Positions 12,501-27,500 of a DNA stretch of 64,000 nucleotides are shown in pieces (position 1 is the stretch's first letter; every line of letters begins with the position of its first letter). A program made the position numbers and the translations under genes. Source of the DNA: Balanoglossus misakiensis (lineage: Eukaryota > Hemichordata); assembly GCA_040954595.2 (NCBI GenBank), contig CM082598.2:6448001-6512000 (forward strand). The letters run 5' to 3'. The notes beneath the pieces were generated by a model. The model was not told where the DNA came from and ran no database searches. It saw only the letters and a program-made list of their open reading frames with translations.

Positions 12501-15500
12501 TTCCCCCTTGATTGACATCGTCCAGTCTGCACAGCTTGGCTACTTTGTGCTGAGAACAGTCTGATGCCCTCCTGCAGGAAATAAACATTGTTTGGTTAGC
12601 ACAGATGTTTGATCTGTTTCTACATAAATCTTTACATCTCTCAAATTTCTCTTTTATTTCCCCCTTGATTGACATCGTCCAGTCTGCACAGCTTGGCTAC
12701 TTTGTGCTGAGAACAGTCTGATGCCCTCCTGCAGGAAATAAACATTGTTTGGTTAGCACAGATGTTTGATCTGTTTCTACATAAATCTTTACTTCTCTCA
12801 AATTTCTCTTTTATTTCCCCCTTGATTGACATCGTCCAGTCTGCACAGCTTGGCTACTTTGTGCTGAGAACAGTCTGATGCCCTCCTGCAGGAAATAAAC
12901 ATTGTTTGGTTAGCACAGATGTTCGATCTGTTTCTACATAAATCTTTACATCTCTCAAATTTCTCTTTTATTTCCCCCTTGATTGACATCGTCCAGTCGG
13001 CACAGCTTGGCTACTTTGTGTTGAGAACAGTCTGATGCCCTCCTACAGGAAATAAACATAGATTGGTTAGCACAGATGTTTGATCTATTTCTACGTATAA
13101 TCTTCACATCTCTCAAATTTCTCTTTTATTTCCCCCTTGATTGACATCGTCCAGTCTGCACAGCTTGGCTACTTTGTGCTGAGAACAGTCTGATGCCCTC
13201 CTGCAGGAAATAAACATTGTTTGGTTAGCACAGATGTTCGATCTGTTTCTACATAAATCTTTACATCTCTCAAATTTCTCTTTTATTTCCCCCTTGATTG
13301 ACATCGTCCAGTCTGCACAGCTTGGCTACTTTGTGCTGAGAACAGTCTGATGCCCTCCTGCAGGAAATAAACATTGTTTGGTTAGCACAGATGTTTGATC
13401 TGTTTCTATATAAATCTTCACATCTCTCTAATTTCTCTTTTATTTCCCCTTTGATTGACATTGTCCTGTCTGCACAGCTTTGCTACTTTGTGCTGAGAAC
13501 AGTCTGATGCCCTCCTGCAGGAAATAAACATTGTTTGGTTAGCACAGATGTTTGATCTGTTTCTACATAAATCTTTACATCTCTCAAATTTCTCTTTTAT
13601 TTCCCCCTTGATTGACATCGTCCAGTCTGCACAGCTTGGCTACTTTGTGCTGAGAACAGTCTGATGCCCTCCTGCAGGAAATAAACATTGTTTGGTTAGC
13701 ACAGATGTTCGATCTGTTTCTACATAAATCTTTACATCTCTCAAATTTCTCTTTTATTTCCCCCTTGATTGACATCGTCCAGTCTGCACAGCTTGGCTAC
13801 TTTGTGTTGAGAACAGTCTGATGCCCTCCTACAGGAAATAAACATAGATTGGTTAGCACAGATGTTTGATCTATTTCTACGTATAATCTTCACATCTCTC
13901 AAATTTCTCTTTTATTTCCCCCTTGATTGACATCGTCCAGTCTGCACAGCTTGGCTACTTTGTGCTGAGAACAGTCTGATGCCCTCCTGCAGGAAATAAA
14001 CATTGTTTGGTTAGCACAGATGTTCGATCTGTTTCTACATAAATCTTTACATCTCTCAAATTTCTCTTTTATTTCCCCCTTGATTGACATCGTCCAGTCT
14101 GCACAGCTTGGCTACTTTGTGCTGAGAACAGTCTGATGCCCTCCTGCAGGAAATAAACATTGTTTGGTTAGCACAGATGTTTGATCTATTTCTACGTATA
14201 ATCTTCACATCTCTCAAATTTCTCTTTTATTTCCCCCTTGATTGACATCGTCCAGTCTGCACAGCTTGGCTACTTTGTGCTGAGAACAGTCTGATGCCCT
14301 CCTGCAGGAAATAAACATTGTTTGGTTAGCACAGATGTTCGATCTGTTTCTACATAAATCTTTACATCTCTCAAATTTCTCTTTTATTTCCCCCTTGATT
14401 GACATCGTCCAGTCTGCACAGCTTGGCTACTTTGTGCTGAGAACAGTCTGATGCCGTCCTGCAGGAAATAAACATTGTTTGGTTTACACAGATGTTTGAT
14501 CTGTTTCTACATAAATCTTTACATCTCTCAAATTTCTCTTTTATTTCCCCCTTGATTGACATCGTCCTGTCTGCACAGCTTGGCTACTTTGTGCTGAGAA
14601 CAGTCTGATGCCCTCCTGCAGGAAATAAACATTGTTTGGTTAGCACAGATGTTTGATCTGTTTCTATATAAATCTTCACATCTCCCAAATTTCTCTTTTA
14701 TTTCCCCTCTGATCGACATCGTCCATTCTGCACAGCCTGGCTACTTTGTGCTGAGAACAGTCTAATGCCCTCCTACAGGAAATAAACATAGTTTGGATAG
14801 CACAGATGTTTGATCTGTTTCTCCATAAATCTTCACATCTCTCTAATTTCTCTTTAATTTCCCCTTTGATTGACATCGTCCAGTCTGCACAGCTTGGCTA
14901 CTTTGTGCTGAGAACAGTCTGATGCCCTCTTACGGAAAATAAACAGTTTTGTTAGCACAGATGTTTGATCTGTTTCTACATAAATCTTCACATCTCTCTA
15001 ATTTCTCTTTAATTTCCCCTTTGATTGACATCGTCCAGTCTGCACAGCTTGGCTACTTTGTGCTGAGAACAGTCTGATGCCCTCTTACAGGAAATAAACA
15101 TACTTTGGTTAGCACAGATGTTTGATCTGTTTCTACATAAATCTTCACATCTCTCTAATTTCTCTTTAATTTCCCCTTTGATTGACATCGTCCAGTCTGC
15201 ACAGCTTGGCTACTTTGTGCTGAGAACAGTCTGATGCCCTCTTACAGGAAATAAACATACTTTGGTTAGCACAGATGTTTGATCTGTTTCTACATAAATC
15301 TTCACATCTCTCTAATTTCTCTTTGATTTCCCCTTTGATTGACATCGTCCAGACTGCACAGCTTGGCTACTTTGTGCTGAGAACAGTCTGATGCCCTCTT
15401 ACAGAAAATAAACAGTTTTGTTAGCACAGATGTTTGATCTGTTTCTACATAAATCTTCACATCTCTCTAATTTCTCTTTAATTTCCCCTTTGATTGACAT

Positions 15501-18500
15501 CGTCCAGTCTGCACAGCTTGGCTACTTTGTGCTGAGAACAGTCTGATGCCCTCTTACAGGAAATAAACATACTTTGGTTAGCACAGATGTTTGATCTGTT
15601 TCTACATAAATCTTCACATCTCTCTAATTTCTCTTTGATTTCCCCTTTGATTGACATCGTCCAGTCTGCACAGCTTGGCTACTTTGTGCTGAGAACAGTC
15701 TGATGCCCTCCTGCAGGAAATAAACATAGTTTGGTCAGCACAGATGTTTGATCTGTTTCTACATAAATCTTCACATCTCTCTAATTTCTCTTTTATTTCC
15801 CCTTTGATCGACATCGTCCAGTCTGCACAGCTTGGCTACTTTGTGCTGAGAACAGTCTGATGCCCTCCTACAGGAAATAAACATAGTTTGGTCAGCACAG
15901 ATGTTTGATCTGTTTCTACATAAATCTTCACATCTCTCAAATTTCTCTTTTATTTCCCCCTTGATCGCCATCATCCAGTCTGCACAGCTTGGCTACTTTG
16001 TGCTGAGAACAGTCTGATGCCCTCCTACAGGAAATAAACATAGTTTGGTCAGGACAGATGTTTGATCTGTTTCTACATAAATCTTCACATCTCTCTAATT
16101 TCTCTTTTATTTCCCCCTTGATTGACATCGTCCAGTCTGCACAGCTTGGCTACTTTGTGTTGAGAACAGTCTGATGCCCTCCTACAGGAAATAAACATAG
16201 ATTGGTTAGCACAGATGTTTGATCTATTTCTACGTATAATCTTCACATCTCTCAAATTTCTCTTTTATTTCCCCCTTGATTGACATCGTCCAGTCTGCAC
16301 AGCTTGGCTACTTTGTGCTGAGAACAGTCTGATGCCCTCCTGCAGGAAATAAACATTGTTTGGTTAGCACAGATGTTCGATCTGTTTCTATATAAATCTT
16401 CACATCTCTCTAATTTCTCTTTTATTTCCCCTTTGATTGACATTGTCCTGTCTGCACAGCTTTGCTACTTTGTGCTGAGAACAGTCTGATGCCCTCCTGC
16501 AGGAAATAAACATTGTTTGGTTAGCACAGATGTTTGATCTGTTTCTACATAAATCTTTACATCTCTCAAATTTCTCTTTTATTTCCCCCTTGATTGACAT
16601 CGTCCAGTCTGCACAGCTTGGCTACTTTGTGCTGAGAACAGTCTGATGCCCTCCTGCAGGAAATAAACATTGTTTGGTTAGCACAGATGTTCGATCTGTT
16701 TCTACATAAATCTTTACATCTCTCAAATTTCTCTTTTATTTCCCCCTTGATTGACATCGTCCAGTCTGCACAGCTTGGCTACTTTGTGTTGAGAACAGTC
16801 TGATGCCCTCCTACAGGAAATAAACATAGATTGGTTAGCACAGATGTTTGATCTATTTCTACGTATAATCTTCACATCTCTCAAATTTCTCTTTTATTTC
16901 CCCCTTGATTGACATCGTCCAGTCTGCACAGCTTGGCTACTTTGTGCTGAGAACAGTCTGATGCCCTCCTGCAGGAAATAAACATTGTTTGGTTAGCACA
17001 GATGTTCGATCTGTTTCTACATAAATCTTTACATCTCTCAAATTTCTCTTTTATTTCCCCCTTGATTGACATCGTCCAGTCTGCACAGCTTGGCTACTTT
17101 GTGCTGAGAACAGTCTGATGCCCTCCTGCAGGAAATAAACATTGTTTGGTTAGCACAGATGTTTGATCTGTTTCTATATAAATCTTCACATCTCTCTAAT
17201 TTCTCTTTAATTTCCCCTTTGATTGACATTGTCCTGTCTGCACAGCTTGGCTACTTTGTGCTGAGAACAGTCTGATGCCCTCCTGCAGGAAATAAACATT
17301 GTTTGGTTAGCACAGATGTTTGATCTGTTTCTATATAAATCTTCACATCTCCCAAATTTCTCTTTTATTTCCCCTCTGATCGACATCGTCCATTCTGCAC
17401 AGCCTGGCTACTTTGTGCTGAGAACAGTCTAATGCCCTCCTACAGGAAATAAACATAGTTTGGATAGCACAGATGTTTGATCTGTTTCTCCATAAATCTT
17501 CACATCTCTCTAATTTCTCTTTAATTTCCCCTTTGATTGACATCGTCCAGTCTGCACAGCTTGGCTACTTTGTGCTGAGAACAGTCTGATGCCCTCTTAC
17601 GGAAAATAAACAGTTTTGTTAGCACAGATGTTTGATCTGTTTCTACATAAATCTTCACATCTCTCTAATTTCTCTTTAATTTCCCCTTTGATTGACATCG
17701 TCCAGTCTGCACAGCTTGGCTACTTTGTGCTGAGAACAGTCTGATGCCCTCTTACAGGAAATAAACATACTTTGGTTAGCACAGATGTTTGATCTGTTTC
17801 TACATAAATCTTCACATCTCTCTAATTTCTCTTTAATTTCCCCTTTGATTGACATCGTCCAGTCTGCACAGCTTGGCTACTTTGTGCTGAGAACAGTCTG
17901 ATGCCCTCTTACAGGAAATAAACATACTTTGGTTAGCACAGATGTTTGATCTGTTTCTACATAAATCTTCACATCTCTCTAATTTCTCTTTGATTTCCCC
18001 TTTGATTGACATCGTCCAGTCTGCACAGCTTGGCTACTTTGTGCTGAGAACAGTCTGATGCCCTCTTACAGGAAATAAACATACTTTGGTTAGCACAGAT
18101 GTTTGATCTGTTTCTACATAAATCTTCACATCTCTCTAATTTCTCTTTGATTTCCCCTTTGATTGACATCGTCCAGTCTGCACAGCTTGGCTACTTTGTG
18201 CTGAGAACAGTCTGATGCCCTCCTGCAGGAAATAAACATAGTTTGGTCAGCACAGATGTTTGATCTGTTTCTACATAAATCTTCACATCTCTCTAATTTC
18301 TCTTTTATTTCCCCTTTGATCGACATCGTCCAGTCTGCACAGCTTGGCTACTTTGTGCTGAGAACAGTCTGATGCCCTCCTACAGGAAATAAACATAGTT
18401 TGGTCAGCACAGATGTTTGATCTGTTTCTACATAAATCTTCACATCTCTCAAATTTCTCTTTTATTTCCCCCTTGATCGCCATCATCCAGTCTGCACAGC

Positions 18501-21500
18501 TTGGCTACTTTGTGCTGAGAACAGTCTGATGCCCTCCTACAGGAAATAAACATAGTTTGGTCAGCACAGATGTTTGATCTGTTTCTACATAAATCTTCAC
18601 ATCTCTCTAATTTCTCTTTTATTTCCCCTTTGATCGACATCGTCCAGTCTGCACAGCTTGGCTACTTTGTGCTGAGAACAGTCTGATGCCCTCCTGCAGG
18701 AAATAAACATAGTTTGGTCAGCACAGATGTTTGATCTGTTTCTACATAAATCTTCACATCTCTCTAATTTCTCTTTTATTTCCCCTTTGATCGACATCGT
18801 CCAGTCTGCACAGCTTGGCTACTTTGTGCTGAGAACAGTCTGATGCCCTCCTGCAGGAAATAAACATTGTTTGGTTAGCACAGATGTTTGATCTGTTTCT
18901 ACATAAATCTTTACATCTCTCAAATTTCTCTTTTATTTCCCCCTTGATTGACATCGTCCAGTCTGCACAGCTTGGCTACTTTGTGCTGAGAACAGTCTGA
19001 TGCCCTCCTGCAGGAAATAAACATTGTTTGGTTAGCACAGATGTTTGATCTGTTTCTACATAAATCTTTACATCTCTCAAATTTCTCTTTTATTTCCCCC
19101 TTGATTGACATCGTCCAGTCTGCACAGCTTGGCTACTTTGTGGTGAGAACAGTCTGATGCCCTCCTGCAGGAAATAAACATTGTTTGGTTAGCACAGATG
19201 TTTGATCTGTTTCTACATAAATCTTTACATCTCTCAAATTTCTCTTTTATTTCCCCCTTGATTGACATCGTCCAGTCTGCACAGCTTGGCTACTTTGTGC
19301 TGAGAACAGTCTGATGCCCTCCTGCAGGAAATAAACATTGTTTGGTTAGCACAGATGTTCGATCTGTTTCTACATAAATCTTTACATCTCTCAAATTTCT
19401 CTTTTATTTCCCCCTTGATTGACATCGTCCAGTCTGCACAGCTTGGCTACTTTGTGTTGAGAACAGTCTGATGCCCTCCTACAGGAAATAAACATAGATT
19501 GGTTAGCACAGATGTTTGATCTATTTCTACGTATAATCTTCACATCTCTCAAATTTCTCTTTTATTTCCCCCTTGATTGACATCGTCCAGTCTGCACAGC
19601 TTGGCTACTTTGTGCTGAGAACAGTCTGATGCCCTCCTGCAGGAAATAAACATTGTTTGGTTAGCACAGATGTTCGATCTGTTTCTACATAAATCTTTAC
19701 ATCTCTCAAATTTCTCTTTTATTTCCCCCTTGATTGACATCGTCCAGTCTGCACAGCTTGGCTACTTTGTGCTGAGAACAGTCTGATGCCCTCCTGCAGG
19801 AAATAAACATTGTTTGGTTAGCACAGATGTTTGATCTGTTTCTATATAAATCTTCACATCTCTCTAATTTCTCTTTTATTTCCCCTTTGATTGACATTGT
19901 CCTGTCTGCACAGCTTTGCTACTTTGTGCTGAGAACAGTCTGATGCCCTCCTGCAGGAAATAAACATTGTTTGGTTAGCACAGATATTCGATCTGTTTCT
20001 ACATAAATCTTTACATCTCTCAAATTTCTCTTTTATTTCCCCCTTGATTGACATCGTCCAGTCTGCACAGCTTGGCTACTTTGTGCTGAGAACAGTCTGA
20101 TGCCCTCCTGCAGGAAATAAACATTGTTTGGTTAGCACAGATGTTTGATCTGTTTCTATATAAATCTTCACATCTCCCAAATTTCTCTTTTATTTCCCCT
20201 CTGATCGACATCGTCCATTCTGCACAGCCTGGCTACTTTGTGCTGAGAACAGTCTAATGCCCTCCTACAGGAAATAAACATAGTTTGGATAGCACAGATG
20301 TTTGATCTGTTTCTCCATAAATCTTCACATCTCTCTAATTTCTCTTTAATTTCCCCTTTGATTGACATCGTCCAGTCTGCACAGCTTGGCTACTTTGTGC
20401 TGAGAACAGTCTGATGCCCTCTTACGGAAAATAAACAGTTTTGTTAGCACAGATGTTTGATCTGTTTCTACATAAATCTTCACATCTCTCTAATTTCTCT
20501 TTAATTTCCCCTTTGATTGACATCGTCCAGTCTGCACAGCTTGGCTACTTTGTGCTGAGAACAGTCTGATGCCCTCTTACAGGAAATAAACATACTTTGG
20601 TTAGCACAGATGTTTGATCTGTTTCTACATAAATCTTCACATCTCTCTAATTTCTCTTTAATTTCCCCTTTGATTGACATCGTCCAGTCTGCACAGCTTG
20701 GCTACTTTGTGCTGAGAACAGTCTGATGCCCTCTTACAGGAAATAAACATACTTTGGTTAGCACAGATGTTTGATCTGTTTCTACATAAATCTTCACATC
20801 TCTCTAATTTCTCTTTGATTTCCCCTTTGATTGACATCGTCCAGTCTGCACAGCTTGGCTACTTTGTGCTGAGAACAGTCTGATGCCCTCTTACGGAAAA
20901 TAAACAGTTTTGTTAGCACAGATGTTTGATCTGTTTCTACATAAATCTTCACATCTCTCTAATTTCTCTTTAATTTCCCCTTTGATTGACATCGTCCAGT
21001 CTGCACAGCTTGGCTACTTTGTGCTGAGAACAGTCTGATGCCCTCTTACAGGAAATAAACATACTTTGGTTAGCACAGATGTTTGATCTGTTTCTACATA
21101 AATCTTCACATCTCTCTAATTTCTCTTTAATTTCCCCTTTGATTGACATCGTCCAGTCTGCACAGCTTGGCTACTTTGTGCTGAGAACAGTCTGATGCCC
21201 TCTTACAGGAAATAAACATACTTTGGTTAGCACAGATGTTTGATCTGTTTCTACATAAATCTTCACATCTCTCTAATTTCTCTTTGATTTCCCCTTTGAT
21301 TGACATCGTCCAGTCTGCACAGCTTGGCTACTTTGTGCTGAGAACAGTCTGATGCCCTCTTACAGAAAATAAACAGTTTTGTTAGCACAGATGTTTGATC
21401 TGTTTCTACATAAATCTTCACATCTCTCTAATTTCTCTTTAATTTCCCCTTTGATTGACATCGTCCAGTCTGCACAGCTTGGCTACTTTGTGCTGAGAAC

Positions 21501-24500
21501 AGTCTGATGCCCTCTTACAGGAAATAAACATACTTTGGTTAGCACAGATGTTTGATCTGTTTCTACATAAATCTTCACATCTCTCTAATTTCTCTTTGAT
21601 TTCCCCTTTGATTGACATCGTCCAGTCTGCACAGCTTGGCTACTTTGTGCTGAGAACAGTCTGATGCCCTCCTGCAGGAAATAAACATAGTTTGGTCAGC
21701 ACAGATGTTTGATCTGTTTCTACATAAATCTTCACATCTCTCTAATTTCTCTTTTATTTCCCCTTTGGTCGACATCGTCCAGTCTGCACAGCTTGGCTAC
21801 TTTGTGCTGAGAACAGTCTGATGCCCTCCTACAGGAAATAAACATAGTTTGGTCAGCACAGATGTTTGATCTGTTTCTACATAAATCTTCACATCTCTCA
21901 AATTTCTCTTTTATTTCCCCCTTGATCGCCATCATCCAGTCTGCACAGCTTGGCTACTTTGTGCTGAGAACAGTCTGATGCCCTCCTACAGGAAATAAAC
22001 ATAGTTTGGTCAGCACAGATGTTTGATCTGTTTCTACATAAATCTTCACATCTCTCTAATTTCTCTTTTATTTCCCCTTTGATCGACATCGTCCAGTCTG
22101 CACAGCTTGGCTACTTTGTGCTGAGAACAGTCTGATGCCCTCTTACAGGAAATAAACATACTTTGGTTAGCACAGATGTTTGATCTGTTTCTACATAAAT
22201 CTTCACATCTCTCTAATTTCTCTTTGATTTCCCCTTTGATTGACATCGTCCAGTCTGCACAGCTTGGCTACTTTGTGCTGAGAACAGTCTGATGCCCTCT
22301 TACGGAAAATAAACAGTTTTGTTAGCACAGATGTTTGATCTGTTTCTACATAAATCTTCACATCTCTCTAATTTCTCTTTAATTTCCCCTTTGATTGACA
22401 TCGTCCAGTCTGCACAGCTTGGCTACTTTGTGCTGAGAACAGTCTGATGCCCTCTTACAGGAAATAAACATACTTTGGTTAGCACAGATGTTTGATCTGT
22501 TTCTACATAAATCTTCACATCTCTCTAATTTCTCTTTAATTTCCCCTTTGATTGACATCGTCCAGTCTGCACAGCTTGGCTACTTTGTGCTGAGAACAGT
22601 CTGATGCCCTCTTACAGGAAATAAACATACTTTGGTTAGCACAGATGTTTGATCTGTTTCTACATAAATCTTCACATCTCTCTAATTTCTCTTTGATTTC
22701 CCCTTTGATTGACATCGTCCAGTCTGCACAGCTTGGCTACTTTGTGCTGAGAACAGTCTGATGCCCTCTTACAGAAAATAAACAGTTTTGTTAGCACAGA
22801 TGTTTGATCTGTTTCTACATAAATCTTCACATCTCTCTAATTTCTCTTTAATTTCCCCTTTGATTGACATCGTCCAGTCTGCACAGCTTGGCTACTTTGT
22901 GCTGAGAACAGTCTGATGCCCTCTTACAGGAAATAAACATACTTTGGTTAGCACAGATGTTTGATCTGTTTCTACATAAATCTTCACATCTCTCTAATTT
23001 CTCTTTGATTTCCCCTTTGATTGACATCGTCCAGTCTGCACAGCTTGGCTACTTTGTGCTGAGAACAGTCTGATGCCCTCCTGCAGGAAATAAACATAGT
23101 TTGGTCAGCACAGATGTTTGATCTGTTTCTACATAAATCTTCACATCTCTCTAATTTCTCTTTTATTTCCCCTTTGATCGACATCGTCCAGTCTGCACAG
23201 CTTGGCTACTTTGTGCTGAGAACAGTCTGATGCCCTCCTACAGGAAATAAACATAGTTTGGTCAGCACAGATGTTTGATCTGTTTCTACATAAATCTTCA
23301 CATCTCTCAAATTTCTCTTTTATTTCCCCCTTGATCGCCATCATCCAGTCTGCACAGCTTGGCTACTTTGTGCTGAGAACAGTCTGATGCCCTCCTACAG
23401 GAAATAAACATAGTTTGGTCAGCACAGATGTTTGATCTGTTTCTACATAAATCTTCACATCTCTCTAATTTCTCTTTTATTTCCCCTTTGATCGACATCG
23501 TCCAGTCTGCACAGCTTGGCTACTTTGTGCTGAGAACAGTCTGATGCCCTCCTACAGGAAATAAACAGTTTTGTTAGCACAGATGTTTGATCTGTTTCCA
23601 CATAAATCTTCACATCTCTCAAATTTCTCTTTTATTTCCCCTTTGATCGACATCGTCCAGTCTGCACAGCTTGGCTACTTTGTGCTGAGAACAGTCTGAT
23701 GCCCTCCTACAGGAAATAAACATAGTTTGGTCAGCACAGATGTTTGATCTGTTTCTACATAAATCTTCACATCTCTCTAATTTCTCTTTAATTTCCCCTT
23801 TGATTGACATCGTCCAGTCTGCACAGCTTGGCTACTTTGTGCTGAGAACAGTCTGATGCCCTCTTACAGGAAATAAACATACTTTGGTTAGCACAGATGT
23901 TTGATCTGTTTCTACATAAATCTTCACATCTCTCTAATTTCTCTTTGATTTCCCCTTTGATTGACATCGTCCAGTCTGCACAGCTTGGCTACTTTGTGCT
24001 GAGAACAGTCTGATGCCCTCCTGCAGGAAATAAACATAGTTTGGTCAGCACAGATGTTTGATCTGTTTCTACATAAATCTTCACATCTCTCTAATTTCTC
24101 TTTTATTTCCCCTTTGATCGACATCGTCCAGTCTGCACAGCTTGGCTACTTTGTGCTGAGAACAGTCTGATGCCCTCCTACAGGAAATAAACATAGTTTG
24201 GTCAGCACAGATGTTTGATCTGTTTCTACATAAATCTTCACATCTCTCAAATTTCTCTTTTATTTCCCCCTTGATCGCCATCATCCAGTCTGCACAGCTT
24301 GGCTACTTTGTGCTGAGAACAGTCTGATGCCCTCCTGCAGGAAATAAACATTGTTTGGTTAGCACAGATGTTCGATCTGTTTCTACATAAATCTTTACAT
24401 CTCTCAAATTTCTCTTTTATTTCCCCCTTGATCGACATCGTCCAGTCTGCACAGCTTGGCTACTTTGTGCTGAGAACAGTCTGATGCCCTCCTACAGGAA

Positions 24501-27500
24501 ATAAACAGTTTTGTTAGCACAGATGTTTGATCTGTTTCCACATAAATCTTCACATCTCTCAAATTTCTCTTTTATTTCCCCTTTGATCGACATCGTCCAG
24601 TCTGCACAGCTTGGCTACTTTGTGCTGAGAACAGTCTGATGCCCTCCTACAGGAAATAAACATAGTTTGGTCAGCACAGATGTTTGATCTGTTTCTACAT
24701 AAATCTTCACATCTCTCTAATTTCTCTTTAATTTCCCCTTTGATTGACATCATCCAGTCTGCACAGCTTGGCTACTTTGTGCTGAGAACAGTCTGATGCC
24801 CTCTTACAGGAAATAAACATAGTTTGGTTAGCACAGATGTTTGATCTGTTTCTCCATAAATCTTCACATCTCTCTAATTTCTCTTTAATGTCCCCTTTGA
24901 TTGACATCATCCAGTCTGCACAGCTTGGCTACTTTGCGCTGAGAACAGTCTGATGCCCTCCTACAGGAAATAAGCATAGTTTGGTTAGCACAGATGTTTG
25001 ATCTGTTTCTACATAAATCTTCACATCTCTCTAATTTCTCTTTAATTTCCCCTTTGATTGACATCATCCAGTCTGCACAGCTTGGCTACTTTGTGCTGAG
25101 AACAGTCTGATGCCCTCTTACAGGAAATAAACATAGTTTGGTTAGCACAGATGTTTGATCTGTTTCTCCATAAATCTTCACATCTCTCTAATTTCTCTTT
25201 AATGTCCCCTTTGATTGACATCATCCAGTCTGCACAGCTTGGCTACTTTGCGCTGAGAACAGTCTGATGCCCTCCTACAGGAAATAAGCATAGTTTGGTT
25301 AGCACAGATGTTTGATCTGTTTCTACATAAATCTTCACATCTCTCAAATTTCTCTTTAATTTCCCCTTTGATCGACATCGTCTAGTCTGCACACCTTGGC
25401 TACTTTGTGCTGAGAACAGTCTGATGCCCTCCTACAGGAAATAAGCATAGTTTGGTTAGCACAGATGTTTGATCTGTTTCTACGTAAATCTTCACACCTC
25501 TCAAATTTGTCATCATATTTGAGATGAGATGTGATTATTCCAAATTGGCCATTGTGTCTTCTGACAATTCTACTATACGTCACTGTACTTGTTGGTTAAA
25601 TCTTCTTCTATATTGTGTAGGTTGTAAAAATAAATTGGTCCCATTCAGGAAATGTTCACTAACATTACATCACTGTCAGTTGTGTTGTGTTCATTCTTCG
25701 ATAGAAAATCATAAATAAAGTTCAGTATAAAATTGGTGTATTGGTTATCCGTAATGTTATTTGTTTTGCAAATTGTCAAATTTGAGTTTGTTTGTGAATT
25801 ATTGGGAGTAACTTTTCTTAATGTATCAACTGGCAGATATTTTGTCGGAATTTATTTAGCTTGTTAATATTATCCACAAGGGAGTTTGCGATGACAATTT
25901 GTTGTTTGTGTGTTTGTTCGGTCGTTCATTTTAACAAATTAACCTCATGTTACATGTTACAGTTTTCTTGCCATCCTTATCATGCTTCTCCTTCATTACT
26001 TACAGGAAGGAGACAACCCTTTGCACTTTGCAGCAAGGTTTGATGAAGGCTGTGTCAGATTGTTATTGGAACACAAAGCTGATGTGACCATACAAAACAA
26101 GGTAAATACCAACCTGACTTCTCCAGATTAATTCTGAAAGTATGAGCTTTCTCAATAGTCCCAATTTCCACTGTAGTTTTTTTTGGTAAATTGACGTGTC
26201 TGGGATTCAATGTATCTATTTGTCCATTGTCCTTTGAATCAAAACTACTCCCTCTGTCGAGTCAGGTGTTGTACAGACACAGGCAAGTATTAATTGACTC
26301 ATGATAATGATGTGATTGTCTCTCCTATCTCTGAGACATTTGATCTCCACTGTCAGCAATTTGGGGTTATGAGAAAGGGGGATTGTCTCCGGCATCTACC
26401 AACACCTGTCTTGTCGAACATAAGAATGCTGTTGTTTTTTACATTGTTTATCATAATTTTTGTGTGTTTTAAATAATAACCTCATTTTTGGACACTGATT
26501 TCTGTCTGTCCGTCTGTAGACAGATTTTGTTCCACTCATAAGTTGAGAGAAATTGAATCCAATGATATGAAATTTGATATGTAGCATTGTTATGATAAGA
26601 TCTAGATCTGATTAGATTTTGGTGGGTGTGGCTTATTAAGTAAATGCTCATTTGCATATTTAATGATGTCTTGTGATTAGGCCATATCTCCATAAATACT
26701 CAATCAAATTTAGTGGAACTTTGTTCATAATTTTTACATTGCTCATTACCAACAATATGATGAAAGTTTAGTGGGTTTCACTTAATTAATTCTCATTTCC
26801 AAAATTATTGAATTAATGAAATTAGGCTATAGCTCAAAACTGTCTCAAGCAAATTTGGCGCTGTGCTAGAGGGACTTCGTAATAATAAAAAAATCTTTAT
26901 TTCATGAATATTTCTGTGAACAACATCATGAACACTGATATTTGTGTGATCAGTGCCAAGTATAAATAATACAGTTTGTTACATAGTCCCATCTAGCGGT
27001 GAGAATTATCTCAACTTTGGATCTGATACTCTCTCAGTCAGTCATGACAGTTTTTCCCCACACAGATTTAGACGTGTTGGGTATGGCCGATTTGCCTCAA
27101 ATCACCAAGTCTATTAAACGGACAAATATATCTCTCGCTGTCCTTTTTCCATTAATTATGTTTGATACAAGACACCGTTAATATTATTCTACATGTGTAT
27201 ATGTAGTGAAGGAGTGTTCAACCACACACAACTTCCATCCTGCTTGTATGATATGAGAGTAAAAGTCTCGTCAAAATAATAAATGGTTATTCATTTTGGC
27301 GAGTTTTTCACTCTAGCGAGAGAGAGACGTTGTCCCTTTAATATTCATGAGTTTACTTTTCTTGTTTACGTACACTCTTATAACGATTGGCTATTACACC
27401 AAGTTGACCACCTCCTGCACAAGTACATCATGTATATAAACAAAACAAGTCTGGTGTGTGGAGCCACCTCCCCTTTTTACAGGAAGTACTTTCGAAAAAA

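Noticed and set aside
11887-25583. A large family of 63-67-residue cysteine-containing proteins encoded in tandem on the minus strand
   Set aside because: Unit length is not a multiple of three, the frames overlap out of register, and the conservation follows from satellite homogenisation.
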